DNA of 64,000 bases from an uncultured Maribacter sp. (GCF_947495965.1 NZ_CANMBB010000001.1:991134-1055133), one strand, 5' to 3'. Shown: positions 29,079 to 38,068, counted from the first letter of the stretch. Notes: generated by a model from the sequence alone, not told the origin. Made by a program: numbers and translations.

Positions 29079-29112
29079 AGCCCATAGATATATGAGATCT
29101 ATGGGCTTTTTT
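29079..29112 (+). terminator. Rho-independent terminator after the first T9SS module
   Basis: An 11-base-pair stem AGCCCATAGAT / ATCTATGGGCT with a 7-base loop is followed by a T-run, 21 bases after the stop of the OmpA-type gene. Confidence 0.9.
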
Positions 29113-29160
29113 ATTGCCTAATATTCTACTGTCTAATACTTAAATAAGCACAAATTAATT

Positions 29161-29227
29161 TTTCACAACAAAAGTGGGTATTTTCACAACAAACACAAGA
29201 CTAATACATACCTTATAAGCTCATTTA
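29161..29227 (+). promoter_or_regulatory. Tandem TTTCACAACA element (locus 2)
   Basis: Two perfect copies of TTTCACAACA lie at 29161-29170 and 29182-29191, 21 bases or two helical turns apart. A weak -7-like CTCATTTA lies 38 bases from the start of the second copy (29220-29227). The first small membrane-protein gene starts at 29273. This is the clearest instance of the direct repeat in the window. Confidence 0.55.
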
Positions 29228-29272
29228 TAGTTATGTATACATAATACTTTTTAACCCCAAATCCCAAAAATC

Positions 29273-29443
29273 ATGAAAAATGTCCTACTTATTAAAGAGA
29301 TTTATCTCGAAGCATTTAAAAGCTTAGGGAGTAAAATTGTAAAATCATATTTTAAAATATTCACTTGGTTTTGCTTTGCCAGTTTTCTTGTAGTGCTCTA
29401 TGCTCTTATTTTTAGAATAGCTACTGGTTTCCCGTTTCAATAA
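29273..29443 (+). CDS. Small membrane protein, paralog 1
   Basis: A 56-residue protein: a charged N-terminal helix (MKNVLLIKEIYLEAFKSLG), a KSYFKIF segment, one membrane helix (CFASFLVVLYALIFRIATG) and a short PFQ tail. A second gene 315 bases further on encodes a protein of the same length and plan, with L-KEIY-EAFK and ALIFR-(A/T)TGF-F identical. Conservation at protein level with divergent DNA supports a real gene. It may belong to the flavobacterial small-protein family DUF6747, from memory and unchecked. It has its own terminator and the tandem TTTCACAACA element upstream. No function is known. Confidence 0.75.
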   Translation: MKNVLLIKEIYLEAFKSLGSKIVKSYFKIFTWFCFASFLVVLYALIFRIATGFPFQ

Positions 29444-29468
29444 AAAATATTACAACCAACCAATTTTA

Positions 29469-29504
29469 AGAAAAAGTGTCTTTTTAAGACGCTTTTTCTT
29501 TTTT
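29469..29504 (+). terminator. Rho-independent terminator after small membrane protein 1
   Basis: An AGAAAAAGTGTC / GACGCTTTTTCT stem with one G-U pair and a 7-base loop ends in a T-run, 25 bases after the stop. Confidence 0.8.
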
Positions 29505-29758
29505 CATGACTAATTCTGAAATTTAAATCTATAAGAATCAAAGACAAATCTTACAAATAAATACGAAAAAATGGTAATTGCCTGTTTTTTGTAAGCAAAT
29601 GCTTAAAACTCTCTTAGTAAGTTAGCCCATAAAATTGCTGTTTATCTATGCGCCTGCAAATAAACCCCTTACATCCTTTTAATTCAGCGTTTTAGCCAAA
29701 GGTTTTTCCCTCATTCAAAACATATCGGAACTTTGCAGCGAACCAAATATTGTTTACT

Positions 29759-29929
29759 ATGGAGAAATTATTACTATTAAAAGAAATTTATTTTGAAGCT
29801 TTTAAAAATTGGGGAAGCCAGTTTTTAAAAAGATATTTTAAAGTGCTTTCTTGGGTGTGCGTTTTTTTAATTGCTGTTGCCTTATATGCACTAATATTTA
29901 GAATGTCTACTGGATTTGCCTTTGTATAA
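29759..29929 (+). CDS. Small membrane protein, paralog 2
   Basis: A 56-residue protein starting MEKLLLLKEIYFEAFKNWG, then a basic FLKRYFKVLSW segment, one membrane helix (VCVFLIAVALYALIFR) and the tail MSTGFAFV. It aligns without gaps to the protein at 29273-29443. The first 19 residues could form an amphipathic helix lying on the membrane. It lacks the TTTCACAACA element seen before its paralog and is closed by its own strong terminator, so the two are separately transcribed. No function is known. Confidence 0.75.
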   Translation: MEKLLLLKEIYFEAFKNWGSQFLKRYFKVLSWVCVFLIAVALYALIFRMSTGFAFV

Positions 29930-29953
29930 AAAGCAAATCAAAGTTATAAAAAT

Positions 29954-29991
29954 AAAAAGCTCATTAGCAGTCGCTAATGAGCTTTTTATTT
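29954..29991 (+). terminator. Rho-independent terminator after small membrane protein 2
   Basis: A 15-base-pair stem beginning AAAAAGCTCATTAGC with a 4-base loop (AGTC) ends in a T-rich run. The A-tract on the left arm makes it work for the convergent DUF4837 gene as well. Confidence 0.92.
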
Positions 29992-30038
29992 TTAAACAAG
30001 GTAAAGAGTGAGTTTATTAAAACATCGCCTTAAAAGGT

Positions 30039-31046
30039 CTATTTCTTGCCTTCTTTTATATTAATCTTAAGTGTTTTTAAGATTGCTTCTAACTGAAACA
30101 TATAATCTCTCTTTTCTGTTGCTGGTGCAAACGTAAAACCTTCTAGTACTAATTTTCTATTGTTTTTAGTATCCTCAATAATATACGTTATAAAAGGTCC
30201 TGCCATAGGATAGTTTTTTATATCCCAAATACCACGTACCTCTATAGCCTTCATTCCGCTTATTTCTGCAGGGAAAATATTAGGAGAAAAAGCTGGCTCT
30301 GTACGCATGTGTGTAATTTTGCCTTCTACATCTGGTCCTGGAATAAATTTCTCTCCAATAGAATCTCTCATACGCACTATATCCTTTACTAAAGTAGAAT
30401 CTGTTTTAAAACTGTTTGCAGGTAATGTATAGGCTATTATATTTACTGTTCCTTTTGGGATTTGGTGGTCTATCCACACAAAATTATCTGCTTCTCTTCC
30501 TACTTTATAAATAGAAGGTATATTTAGGCTAATATTAAACTGGTTTTCTAAAGCTTTTTCTTTGTTTAAAGAACGTAAAAATCTTTTTTGAGCCTCATCA
30601 ATCTCTTGTTTTTTAAATGTCGCAATTATTTCGGTAGCCTTTTTATCTATATTGGCTATTATTTCTTGATTATTATGCCCTTTTATAACCCCTATTTTTT
30701 GAGGTCTAGCATACATATCTGTTTTTATATGTGCAATATTTAAAGTGTCTTTTTGCACATATAATACTGCTCTTGTATTTCTTAGAGCACCAGAAAATAC
30801 ACTAGCAGGAACATTGGTAATATTAAATAAAGGCTCATCCCAAGTAAGGCCAACAACAGGAGCCGCAAAATGTTCTCTAATTTTGTCTCCTACTTCTCCT
30901 TTCCATAAGTCGTTTTCTATAACAACCGTAAGGTTATTTATTGCTCCTATAGACTCTGGTAAATAACTTTTTTTATTGGTTTCTTTACAGCCAAAAAGCA
31001 CTGCTACAAAAAGCAGCACAGAAAACATCCTTAATTTCTTATTCAT
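30039..31046 (-). CDS. DUF4837 family lipoprotein
   Basis: The protein is 335 residues when started at the ATG at 31046, which gives a clean lipoprotein signal (MNKKLRMFSVLLFVAVLFGCK, lipobox LFGC). The longer frame from 31073 overlaps the upstream gene and adds a charged, unlikely leader. The body (PESIGAINNLTVVIENDLWKG, LRNTRAVLYVQKDTLNI, YMFQLEAILKTLKIN) matches the Bacteroidota DUF4837 family of unknown function. It lies 10 bases after the MltD-like gene, so the two are probably one operon and may both act in the cell envelope. Confidence 0.85.
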   Translation of the reverse strand: MNKKLRMFSVLLFVAVLFGCKETNKKSYLPESIGAINNLTVVIENDLWKGEVGDKIREHFAAPVVGLTWDEPLFNITNVPASVFSGALRNTRAVLYVQKDTLNIAHIKTDMYARPQKIGVIKGHNNQEIIANIDKKATEIIATFKKQEIDEAQKRFLRSLNKEKALENQFNISLNIPSIYKVGREADNFVWIDHQIPKGTVNIIAYTLPANSFKTDSTLVKDIVRMRDSIGEKFIPGPDVEGKITHMRTEPAFSPNIFPAEISGMKAIEVRGIWDIKNYPMAGPFITYIIEDTKNNRKLVLEGFTFAPATEKRDYMFQLEAILKTLKINIKEGKK

Positions 31047-31056
31047 GGTATATTTT

Positions 31057-32700
31057 TTATGATGGACAAGCACATAATTTAAGCTTTGTTCCTGGTTTTA
31101 AGTTCTTACCACTAATACCGTTCCATTCTCGTAAATTCTCTATACTAATTCCAGGATATTTTTTTGAAATAGTCCATAGAGAATCTCCACTTTGTACCGT
31201 ATGCACCTTTGCTCCTGGCGGAATCACCACTTTTTTAGTAGTTTTTGCTACTGTTTTCTTAGAAGTAGTAACATTTGGGTTTCTTGTAAAAATAGTAAGC
31301 CTTTGCCCTATTCGTAAATTATTACTTCGTAAACCATTCCAACGTTTAATTTGGCTAACTCCTACTCCATACCTACTTGCTATTTTTCCTAAATAATCTC
31401 CGCTACGAACTTTGTAACGTATTTGGTCTTGCGCTTTTACTAATTGTGGTAAAGGACTTTCTTTACTCTTTAATTCTTTTTCTACATGTGCATAAATAGC
31501 AGCTTCATTTGCCACAAACTTACCCATAGCAGCAACTGGTAAGCGCAATGCATAATCTTTACCATCTACATAAGGAATAACGTCTAATTTATATGACGGA
31601 TTTAAAAGTTTTAGTTCCTCTATATCAACACCAACTAATTCCGATATTTGTTTAAAGGTTATTAGGTTTTTTACATGTATGGTATCTGTGATAAAATAAT
31701 TACGGTCTACTTCTTTTACTTTTAAACCATACTCCTCTGCATACTCAAACAAATACATAGTTGCTATAAATGCTGGCACATAACCAGCTGTTTCTCTAGG
31801 AAGGTTTCTTCTTATATTCCAGTAATTTTTTTGTCCTCCAGACCTTCTAATTGCTTTATTTACATTCCCTGGGCCAGAATTATAGGCTGCTAATGCTAAA
31901 TCCCAATCCTCAAAAATATCGTACAGTCTTCCTAAATATTTACAGGCCGCTTCGGTAGCTTTTATAGGATCGCTACGCTCATCTACATAACTACTAACAT
32001 CTAATTTATACATTTTACCTGTACTGTACATAAATTGCCAAAGTCCTGTAGCTCCTACTCTAGACCTTGCTCTAGGGTTTAATGCAGATTCTACTATAGC
32101 CAAATATTTCATCTCTAAAGGAATATCATAATTGTCTAATTGCTGCTCAAAAAGTGGAAAGTAAAATTGGCTAACGGTGAGCATTCGCTCCATTAAACCT
32201 CTTTTTCTACTCAAAAAAGACTTAATAACACTTTCTAAAGATGGATTGTAGGTTATATTAAATGGCGTTTTTTGGTTTAAACGTTCTAGTCTTACTTTTA
32301 AAGAATCGGTGTTAATTTCAGATTCAAAGGTTGTATCCAAATCTAAATTTTCTATTTCGGCATACATATCCTCAAAAAGAACGTTAGTTTCTAAAAGTTC
32401 TTTCATCCACAAACTATCGTACTTTGCAGCATGCTCATGGTCTTTTAAATCGTACTTAGCTGGTGTATTTTCTTTTACAGAAAGCGCTAACGGATTATCT
32501 TTTATAACTGCAGTAACATCTGTAATAGTTACAGGTTCTTTTTTTAATAATGGTAACGCTAAGGTGTCTAAAGGAATATCCTTAGACTCTATAATTTTCA
32601 CTTCGTTTTGCGGCGTAGTATCTTCTTCTTGTGCATGTAGTGGAAACGCAAAAAGGAATAGCGCAATACTATAATGAAAACGCTTTTTTAAAAAATTCAT
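31057..32700 (-). CDS. MltD-like lytic transglycosylase with two LysM domains
   Basis: A 547-residue secreted protein (signal MNFLKKRFHYSIALFLFAFPLHAQ). The SLT domain is in the middle (about residues 180-340): catalytic Glu in YLAIVESALNP, then SRVGATGLWQFM and LALAAYNSGPGNVNKAI. Two C-terminal LysM domains follow (YKVRSGDYLGKIASRYGV and HTVQSGDSLWTISKKYPG). It cuts the glycan backbone of peptidoglycan to anhydro-muropeptides. It is co-directional with the DUF4837 lipoprotein and lies after the pgk terminator. Confidence 0.92.
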   Translation of the reverse strand: MNFLKKRFHYSIALFLFAFPLHAQEEDTTPQNEVKIIESKDIPLDTLALPLLKKEPVTITDVTAVIKDNPLALSVKENTPAKYDLKDHEHAAKYDSLWMKELLETNVLFEDMYAEIENLDLDTTFESEINTDSLKVRLERLNQKTPFNITYNPSLESVIKSFLSRKRGLMERMLTVSQFYFPLFEQQLDNYDIPLEMKYLAIVESALNPRARSRVGATGLWQFMYSTGKMYKLDVSSYVDERSDPIKATEAACKYLGRLYDIFEDWDLALAAYNSGPGNVNKAIRRSGGQKNYWNIRRNLPRETAGYVPAFIATMYLFEYAEEYGLKVKEVDRNYFITDTIHVKNLITFKQISELVGVDIEELKLLNPSYKLDVIPYVDGKDYALRLPVAAMGKFVANEAAIYAHVEKELKSKESPLPQLVKAQDQIRYKVRSGDYLGKIASRYGVGVSQIKRWNGLRSNNLRIGQRLTIFTRNPNVTTSKKTVAKTTKKVVIPPGAKVHTVQSGDSLWTISKKYPGISIENLREWNGISGKNLKPGTKLKLCACPS

Positions 32701-32728
32701 AGTACGTTATTTTATTTCGGGACTAACG

Positions 32729-32785
32729 AAAATCGCACATTTTTCTGGGAGAATAAAATTTTCTCTCTTAAAATGTGCGATTTTT
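32729..32785 (-). terminator. Terminator between pgk and the MltD-like gene
   Basis: A 15-base-pair stem beginning AAAATCGCACATTTT, with a loop of about 25 bases, is closed by its complement ending in TTTTT. It is symmetrical in A and T tracts; its place just after the pgk stop suggests it ends the pgk transcript. Confidence 0.75.
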
Positions 32786-32816
32786 AATTTATTACCGTTG
32801 GTCGATAGCGTACCTA

Positions 32817-34007
32817 CTATGCTAATATAGCAGCAATTCCTGGTAACGTTTTTCCTTCTAAGCTCTCTAACATTGCGCCTCCGCCTGTAGATACATAGCT
32901 TACTTTATCTTGAAAGCCAAATTGTTTTACTGCAGCAACAGAATCACCACCACCAACAAGAGAAAAAGCTCCATTTTCTGTAGACTCATCAATATAATTT
33001 CCTAATGCAATAGTTCCTTTGGCAAAAGATTCCATTTCAAAAACACCTATTGGGCCATTCCAAAGAATAGTTTTAGACTTTAAAATAACCTCTTTAAAGT
33101 TTTCTAATGTTTTAGGACCAGCGTCTAAACCTTGCCATCCGTCAGGAATTTCATTTACATCTACCACTTGTGTATTTGCAGTATTACTAAAATCATCCGC
33201 AGCTAATACATCTACAGGAATATGTACTTCTACTCCTTTTTCTTTTGCTTGCTTTAAAATATCTAAAGCTAATTCCATTTTATCATCCTCACAGATAGAA
33301 TCTCCTACTTTACCTCCTTGTGCTTTTACAAAAGTATAGGTCATTCCGCCACCAACAATAAGGTGGTCTACCTTATCCAATATATTTTCTATAATTGTTA
33401 TTTTAGAAGAAACTTTGGCTCCTCCTAAAATTGCTAAAACAGGTTTTTCTCCTGTTTGCATAACTTTTTCTATAGACTCTATTTCTTTAGCAAGTAAAAG
33501 TCCAAAACATTTATTTTCTGGAAAAAACTGTGCAACAACAGTTGTAGAAGCATGTGCTCTGTGTGCTGTTCCAAAAGCATCGTTAACATAAATGTCTCCT
33601 AATTTAGAAAGTTGTTCAGCAAAAGCAACATCTCCGCCAGTTTCTTCTCTATAAAAACGTAAGTTTTCTAATAATAAAATTTCTCCGCTTTTTAATTCTG
33701 CCACTGCTTTTTCTGCAGCTTCTCCAACGCAGTCTTCTACAAATTTTACAGCAACACCTAAAATTTCAGAAACTTTATCACAAATATGCTTTAAAGACAT
33801 ATCGGCATTACGCGATCCTTTAGGTCTTCCTAAGTGACTCATAAGAACAGCGCTACCACCATCTTCTAAAACTTTAATAATTGTAGGTTTTGCAGCTTCA
33901 ATCCTTGTTGCATCTGCCACATTAAAATCTTTATCTAAAGGCACATTAAAATCTACACGTATAAGTGCTTTTTTGTTTTCAAAATTAAAATCGTTAATTA
34001 CTTTCAT
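32817..34007 (-). CDS. pgk: Phosphoglycerate kinase
   Basis: A 396-residue enzyme of normal length. The N-terminal substrate site is [20 protein letters not shown] (first 43 residues), then [20 protein letters not shown] and [15 protein letters not shown]. The nucleotide domain carries [24 protein letters not shown] and [10 protein letters not shown] near the C-terminus. It catalyses the ATP-forming step of glycolysis from 1,3-bisphosphoglycerate. It appears to be a single-gene unit, divergent from holB. Confidence 0.97.
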   Translation of the reverse strand: MKVINDFNFENKKALIRVDFNVPLDKDFNVADATRIEAAKPTIIKVLEDGGSAVLMSHLGRPKGSRNADMSLKHICDKVSEILGVAVKFVEDCVGEAAEKAVAELKSGEILLLENLRFYREETGGDVAFAEQLSKLGDIYVNDAFGTAHRAHASTTVVAQFFPENKCFGLLLAKEIESIEKVMQTGEKPVLAILGGAKVSSKITIIENILDKVDHLIVGGGMTYTFVKAQGGKVGDSICEDDKMELALDILKQAKEKGVEVHIPVDVLAADDFSNTANTQVVDVNEIPDGWQGLDAGPKTLENFKEVILKSKTILWNGPIGVFEMESFAKGTIALGNYIDESTENGAFSLVGGGDSVAAVKQFGFQDKVSYVSTGGGAMLESLEGKTLPGIAAILA

Positions 34008-34168
34008 CTATTGCTGTGTGTTTGTTTTTAATTTGGTTTAACTTATCATTAAACACTTCTAAATATGCTTTCTTGAATGGTAAAGGTAAAGATTTCTGAC
34101 CTTTAGCTAAAGTATAAGGCTTAATAAATCTACTATAACGTTATAATTAAAGAATAGACCAAAAAAGC

Positions 34169-34176
34169 TATCTTTG
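34169..34176 (+). promoter_or_regulatory. Promoter -7 box for holB, near-leaderless
   Basis: TATCTTTG matches TAnnTTTG exactly and ends only 5 bases before the holB ATG at 34182, so the transcript should start at or beside the start codon. No convincing -33 TTG is visible. Confidence 0.45.
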
Positions 34177-34181
34177 AGCTT

Positions 34182-35333
34182 ATGTTATTTAGTCAAATTT
34201 TAGGGCTTTCCCATATTAAAAAACATTTAGCAACAAGTGCCAATGCTGGTAGAATACCACATGCACAACTATTTGTAGGGCCAGAAGGGTGTGGTTTACT
34301 GCCTATGGCATTAGCTTATGCGCAATATATTATTTGTGGAAACACCAATGAAGAAAATAATGGAGCCAATAGTTCCTGCAATACCAAGTTTGATTCCTAT
34401 GCGCACCCAGATATGCATTTTGTTTTTCCGGTTGCTAACTCAGACAAAGTAAAAAGCCATGCAGTAAGTAACCATTATATGCAAGAGTGGCGACAATTTA
34501 TAACCGAACAACCTTATGGTAATTTATTTGATTGGTATAGATTAATTGATATTGAAAAAAAACAAGGGCAAATTGGGGTTGATGAAGCACTAGATGTTGT
34601 TAAAAAATTAGCCTTAAAATCTTACGAAGGTGGTTATAAGGTGATGCTAATTTGGATGGCCGAAAAAATGAATGTTTCTTCAGCCAATAAACTTTTAAAA
34701 CTTATTGAGGAACCACCTAATAAAACGGTTTTTCTTTTACTTGCTGAGGACGAAGAGCAAATACTACAAACTATAAAATCTAGATGCCAAATACTACATT
34801 TTCCTCCGCTTGCAGAAGATGCTATTGCCAATGCCCTTATTGAAAAAGGAGCAAATAGAGAAGAAGCATTACGTCTTGCTCATGAAGCCGATGGTAATTT
34901 TAATAAAGCGTTAGATTTATTAAACAAAGATTCTGAAGATTTAGTTTTTGAAAAATGGTTTGTACAATGGGTACGTAGTGCTTTTAAAGCTAAAGGAAAT
35001 AAAGCTGCTATTCATGATTTAATTTTGTGGAGCGAAGAGGTTGCTAAAACTGGTAGAGAAACACAAAAAAAGTTTTTACTCTACTGTATGGCAGTAATGC
35101 GCCAAGCCATGCTTATTAACTTTAATGCCAAAGAGCTTGCCTATATGCATATAGAATCTGAAGGGTTTCAGCTTAAAAAGTTTGCGCCCTTTATACATGA
35201 AAATAATATTGTAAATATTGTAAAAGAATTAGAAACTGCTATTTACCATATAGAACGTAACGGCAATTCTAAACTAATATTAACTGACCTTTCTATACGA
35301 TTAACCAGACTATTGCACGCAAAAGCAGCCTAA
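34182..35333 (+). CDS. holB: DNA polymerase III subunit delta-prime
   Basis: A 383-residue clamp-loader subunit. The N-terminus (LFSQILGLSHIKKHLATSA, IPHAQLFVGPEGCGLLPMA) is the AAA+ fold with a degenerate P-loop, as expected for delta-prime. YKVMLIWMAEKMNVSSANKLLKLIEEPPNKTVFLLL and IKSRCQILHF are the other hallmarks, with the arginine-finger S-R-C. The zinc module is reduced: only two cysteines remain in CGNTNEENNGANSSC, where many bacteria have four. It is followed after 13 bases by the DoxX gene, so probably co-transcribed. Confidence 0.93.
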   Translation: MLFSQILGLSHIKKHLATSANAGRIPHAQLFVGPEGCGLLPMALAYAQYIICGNTNEENNGANSSCNTKFDSYAHPDMHFVFPVANSDKVKSHAVSNHYMQEWRQFITEQPYGNLFDWYRLIDIEKKQGQIGVDEALDVVKKLALKSYEGGYKVMLIWMAEKMNVSSANKLLKLIEEPPNKTVFLLLAEDEEQILQTIKSRCQILHFPPLAEDAIANALIEKGANREEALRLAHEADGNFNKALDLLNKDSEDLVFEKWFVQWVRSAFKAKGNKAAIHDLILWSEEVAKTGRETQKKFLLYCMAVMRQAMLINFNAKELAYMHIESEGFQLKKFAPFIHENNIVNIVKELETAIYHIERNGNSKLILTDLSIRLTRLLHAKAA

Positions 35334-35346
35334 CTAAACTATAACT

Positions 35347-35745
35347 ATGGAACCATTACTTACCAACGCTACAGAAATTCTTATTCTTCTATTTTTAATC
35401 ATTACTTTTTTACAAAGTGGATACGATAAAATTGCCGATTGGAATGGTAACGTTTCTTGGTTAAAGGGTCACTTTGCAGAAACACCTCTTAAAAATATAG
35501 TTCCCGCAATGGTTGCAATAATTTTAATTACAGAAATTATTGCTGGTGTTTTGTGTATTCTTGGCATATACCAATTATGTAGTGATGGAGTTTCCATCAT
35601 GGCTATGTATGGTGCTATATTATCTTGTCTAGTACTCTTAATGCTTCTTTTTGGACAACGTGTTGCAAAAGATTATGATGGTGCAAGAACTATAGCTATT
35701 TACTTTATACCTGCTATATTTTTGGTGTTTTTGTTGCAGGGGTAA
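35347..35745 (+). CDS. DoxX-like small membrane protein
   Basis: A 132-residue protein with four predicted membrane helices. FLQSGYDKIADWNGNVSWL after the first helix and IILITEIIAGVLCILGIYQL in the third resemble the DoxX/DoxD family. The biochemical role of these short members is not settled. It sits 13 bases downstream of holB on the same strand and ends at a bidirectional terminator. Confidence 0.75.
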   Translation: MEPLLTNATEILILLFLIITFLQSGYDKIADWNGNVSWLKGHFAETPLKNIVPAMVAIILITEIIAGVLCILGIYQLCSDGVSIMAMYGAILSCLVLLMLLFGQRVAKDYDGARTIAIYFIPAIFLVFLLQG

Positions 35746-35760
35746 TTTAAAAAAATGAAC

Positions 35761-35799
35761 AAAAAAATCCCACTAATTAAAAATTAGAGGGATTTTTTA
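35761..35799. terminator. Bidirectional terminator between DoxX-like and OmpH genes
   Basis: A stem AAAAAAATCCC / GGGATTTTTT with an inner CTAATT/AATTAG pairing, A-run on one side and T-run on the other. The convergent OmpH gene ends at 35912. Confidence 0.8.
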
Positions 35800-35803
35800 T
35801 GAC

Positions 35804-35917
35804 GTAAAGTAAGTTTACTAGATAATCAAGATTTAAATGCTCCGACGCTTGCGTCGAAATCAATACTAATTTTCCTTCTAAAACTCCTGGGATTGCCCCG
35901 AGGTAGTTTACTTACTT
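35804..35917. repeat. Possible degenerate intergenic element with imperfect inverted ends
   Basis: AAGTAAGTTTACTAG near 35804-35822 and GTAGTTTACTTACTT near 35903-35917 form imperfect inverted ends; the right end runs into the C-terminal codons of the OmpH gene. Between them lies a small GC-rich hairpin (GACGC-TTGC-GTC) and GCCCCGAG, base composition unlike the surroundings. No open frame lies inside. I could not find a second copy in the window, so a mobile origin is a guess. Confidence 0.25.
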
Positions 35918-36418
35918 CTTATAATCATCGTTTAAGATTTTAAGAATATTATCTGTTAAATTATTAGCATCTGTACCGTAAAGAACGCTACCACCATCGC
36001 CACCTCCTAAGATGTACGTGTATCCTTGTGCTTTACCAAAAGCTTTAATTTGTTTTTTTACTTTACTTACAATGCTATCCATCTCTACTTGTCCAGCAGC
36101 TTGTAATTGTTGGTCTTCTTGTTGTAATTGTTGCCCCATTACTTGCCCTTTTTGTTGCATTAAGCCATACTCCTCTTGCGCTTTTTTCTGAGACATTTTT
36201 TGTGCTTTTATTTGAAAAGCCTGAGCTTCTAGTTGAAAAGCTTGAGAAATACTATCTCTCTTTTTTGCTAAAGCCTCTAATTTTGTCTTAAACTTAGCTT
36301 CTACATCCATTTTTTCTTGGTATTCATCCATTAGCTTTACGTTATCTACATAACCTATCTTCTCTTGCTGACAAGAAGCCATTCCTAATACAGCTAATAC
36401 TAATAAAATCTTTTTCAT
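35912..36418 (-). CDS. OmpH/Skp-family lipoprotein
   Basis: A 168-residue protein with a lipoprotein signal (MKKILLVLAVLGMASCQQ, lipobox MASC). GYVDNVKLMDEYQEKMDVEA opens the OmpH fold, and a long Gln/Lys-rich coiled coil (about residues 45-125) follows. The end (YTYILGGGDGGSVLYGTDANNLTDNILKIL split over two short segments) is the strand region that closes the trimer. Skp-type proteins hold outer-membrane proteins in the periplasm; a lipid-anchored form is common in Bacteroidota. It seems to be a single-gene unit. Confidence 0.9.
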   Translation of the reverse strand: MKKILLVLAVLGMASCQQEKIGYVDNVKLMDEYQEKMDVEAKFKTKLEALAKKRDSISQAFQLEAQAFQIKAQKMSQKKAQEEYGLMQQKGQVMGQQLQQEDQQLQAAGQVEMDSIVSKVKKQIKAFGKAQGYTYILGGGDGGSVLYGTDANNLTDNILKILNDDYKK

Positions 36419-36711
36419 TTTGTTCTCTTTAATATTTCTTATTGCCGAAATTATTTTTCTGCTGTGCTAAAATAACAAAGCTTTTTAAATTGAAAGCTTT
36501 TATACTCATATTTGTTAAAATTGCACACCAACACTTCAAAATTCCTCACAAATTTACTGTATAGCTAAAATCTATTAAAACACGAATTTATCATAAATAT
36601 CGTTTATACTATTTAGATGTAATAGAATACGCTCAGCGCTGCTACTAAAAAAAGTAATTAGATTACAAGTGCCCTGGTGTAAAAAGCTCTTAAACACGCT
36701 TAAAACAAGAA

Positions 36712-37539
36712 TTAAACCTTTTTAAGGATATAAATTACAGAGGAACATTCTTTATTGAACAGTGCACGGATATTGGACCACAAACCTACTATAAATGCTC
36801 TAAAAATATTTTTTCTTCCTGGCTGGTGTTCTTCGGATAAAATAGAAACATAAAAAGAATCAAACCACATGGGTTTTGTTTTTACAACTTGCATGTTATG
36901 CTTTGTAAATAATTTAGAAATAGAGGTTCTTGAAAAATGCCAAAGGTGTCTTGGTACATCATAAGCTGCCCAATTTTCTTTATACCATTTTGCATCAAAA
37001 GATTTATAGTTAGGAACGGCTATAATTAGGGTTCCATTTTCAGTAAGCAGGTTCTTTAAGTTTTGTATTTGGTCCTCTAAATTTGGAAGATGTTCTAAAA
37101 CATGCCAAAGGGTAATAACATTAAATTTCTTATTTTCTAATTGTGAAAAATCTGGATACAGTGTAATTCCTTTTTCCAATGCTTTTGTAATTGCAGTAGT
37201 ATTTGGTTCCATTCCACAAACTTGCCAACCTGCATTTTTTGCTCCTAATAAAAAATCCCCTGTTCCTGCTCCAACATCTAATACATTTTTATTAGAAACT
37301 GTGTAGGAAGTAATTAATGAAACTTTTTTTTGAATACTATACTTTTTTACAATTTGGTAAATCTTATCCAAAAAAGAAACAGAAGCATCAGAATGTGAAA
37401 TATAAGCATCACTCTCGTAATACAAATCTAAATTTTCTGGTTGGGGTTTTGTAACCAACATATCCAAATCAGAATTATATTCTAATTGAAACTCCTCTCC
37501 TGTTATTAAAAAGTCTTTAGTATTTAAATACAATTTCAT
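36712..37539 (-). CDS. Class I SAM-dependent methyltransferase
   Basis: A 275-residue protein. Motif I is VLDVGAGTGDFLLGAKNAGW near residue 105, followed by GMEPN, and the later motif is ITLWHVLEHLPNLEDQI. This is the Methyltransf_23/UbiG-like layout, also common in glycan and polyketide tailoring. The front 90 residues (TKPQPENLDLYYESDAYISH) resemble the small N-terminal part of this group. The substrate cannot be told. Its start overlaps the preceding lipoprotein gene by 23 bases, so it is probably translationally coupled. Confidence 0.85.
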   Translation of the reverse strand: MKLYLNTKDFLITGEEFQLEYNSDLDMLVTKPQPENLDLYYESDAYISHSDASVSFLDKIYQIVKKYSIQKKVSLITSYTVSNKNVLDVGAGTGDFLLGAKNAGWQVCGMEPNTTAITKALEKGITLYPDFSQLENKKFNVITLWHVLEHLPNLEDQIQNLKNLLTENGTLIIAVPNYKSFDAKWYKENWAAYDVPRHLWHFSRTSISKLFTKHNMQVVKTKPMWFDSFYVSILSEEHQPGRKNIFRAFIVGLWSNIRALFNKECSSVIYILKKV

Positions 37540-38068
37540 TGTAATTGTGGGTAGACAAATATTCTTTTTTCAAAGTACGAAGATACTTTAAAACAACTTC
37601 TCTAGAAAGTGAATTCATCTCTAAACAATCTTTTTCTAAATCGCTATACACTTCAATAGCCAAATACCAATTATCTTTTCTGTCCATAGTTGGGTCCTCA
37701 ATCTCTGCGTCCTCAAAATTGCCAATTGCAGCATTGAATAAAACGCTAGTTACAAAAGGAAAAAAATTAATTGCTTTATCCGGAATCTTTACTTCATAAA
37801 AAGAAAAGAAATATTGTTCTCCATTAATTTTAAAAGGAACATTATCGTACACATCTATATGTTGCAAATCATATTTAGTATTCACATAATTGTAAAAATC
37901 ATTTGCTACTTTAGGGTCCTCAAAAATAAACATTTGCCTTTTAGACAAACTTCGTTTAAACTTTTTTCCTTTAGTAACATTGTAATCAGAAATGCTTGGT
38001 GCAATACGAATAGGAACGCAAGAAGTAAGGAAGGCAACAGAAGCAAAAACATATAGAAGTTTCTTCAT
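37517..38068 (-). CDS. Hypothetical lipoprotein
   Basis: A 183-residue protein with a lipoprotein signal (MKKLLYVFASVAFLTSCVP, lipobox LTSC). The mature part is mixed alpha/beta without a motif I recognise; KVANDFYNYVNTKYDLQHIDV and MDRKDNWYLAIEVYSDLEKD stand out as conserved-looking blocks. It probably sits at the periplasmic side of a membrane. It overlaps the downstream methyltransferase gene by 23 bases. Function unknown. Confidence 0.8.
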   Translation of the reverse strand: MKKLLYVFASVAFLTSCVPIRIAPSISDYNVTKGKKFKRSLSKRQMFIFEDPKVANDFYNYVNTKYDLQHIDVYDNVPFKINGEQYFFSFYEVKIPDKAINFFPFVTSVLFNAAIGNFEDAEIEDPTMDRKDNWYLAIEVYSDLEKDCLEMNSLSREVVLKYLRTLKKEYLSTHNYNEIVFKY

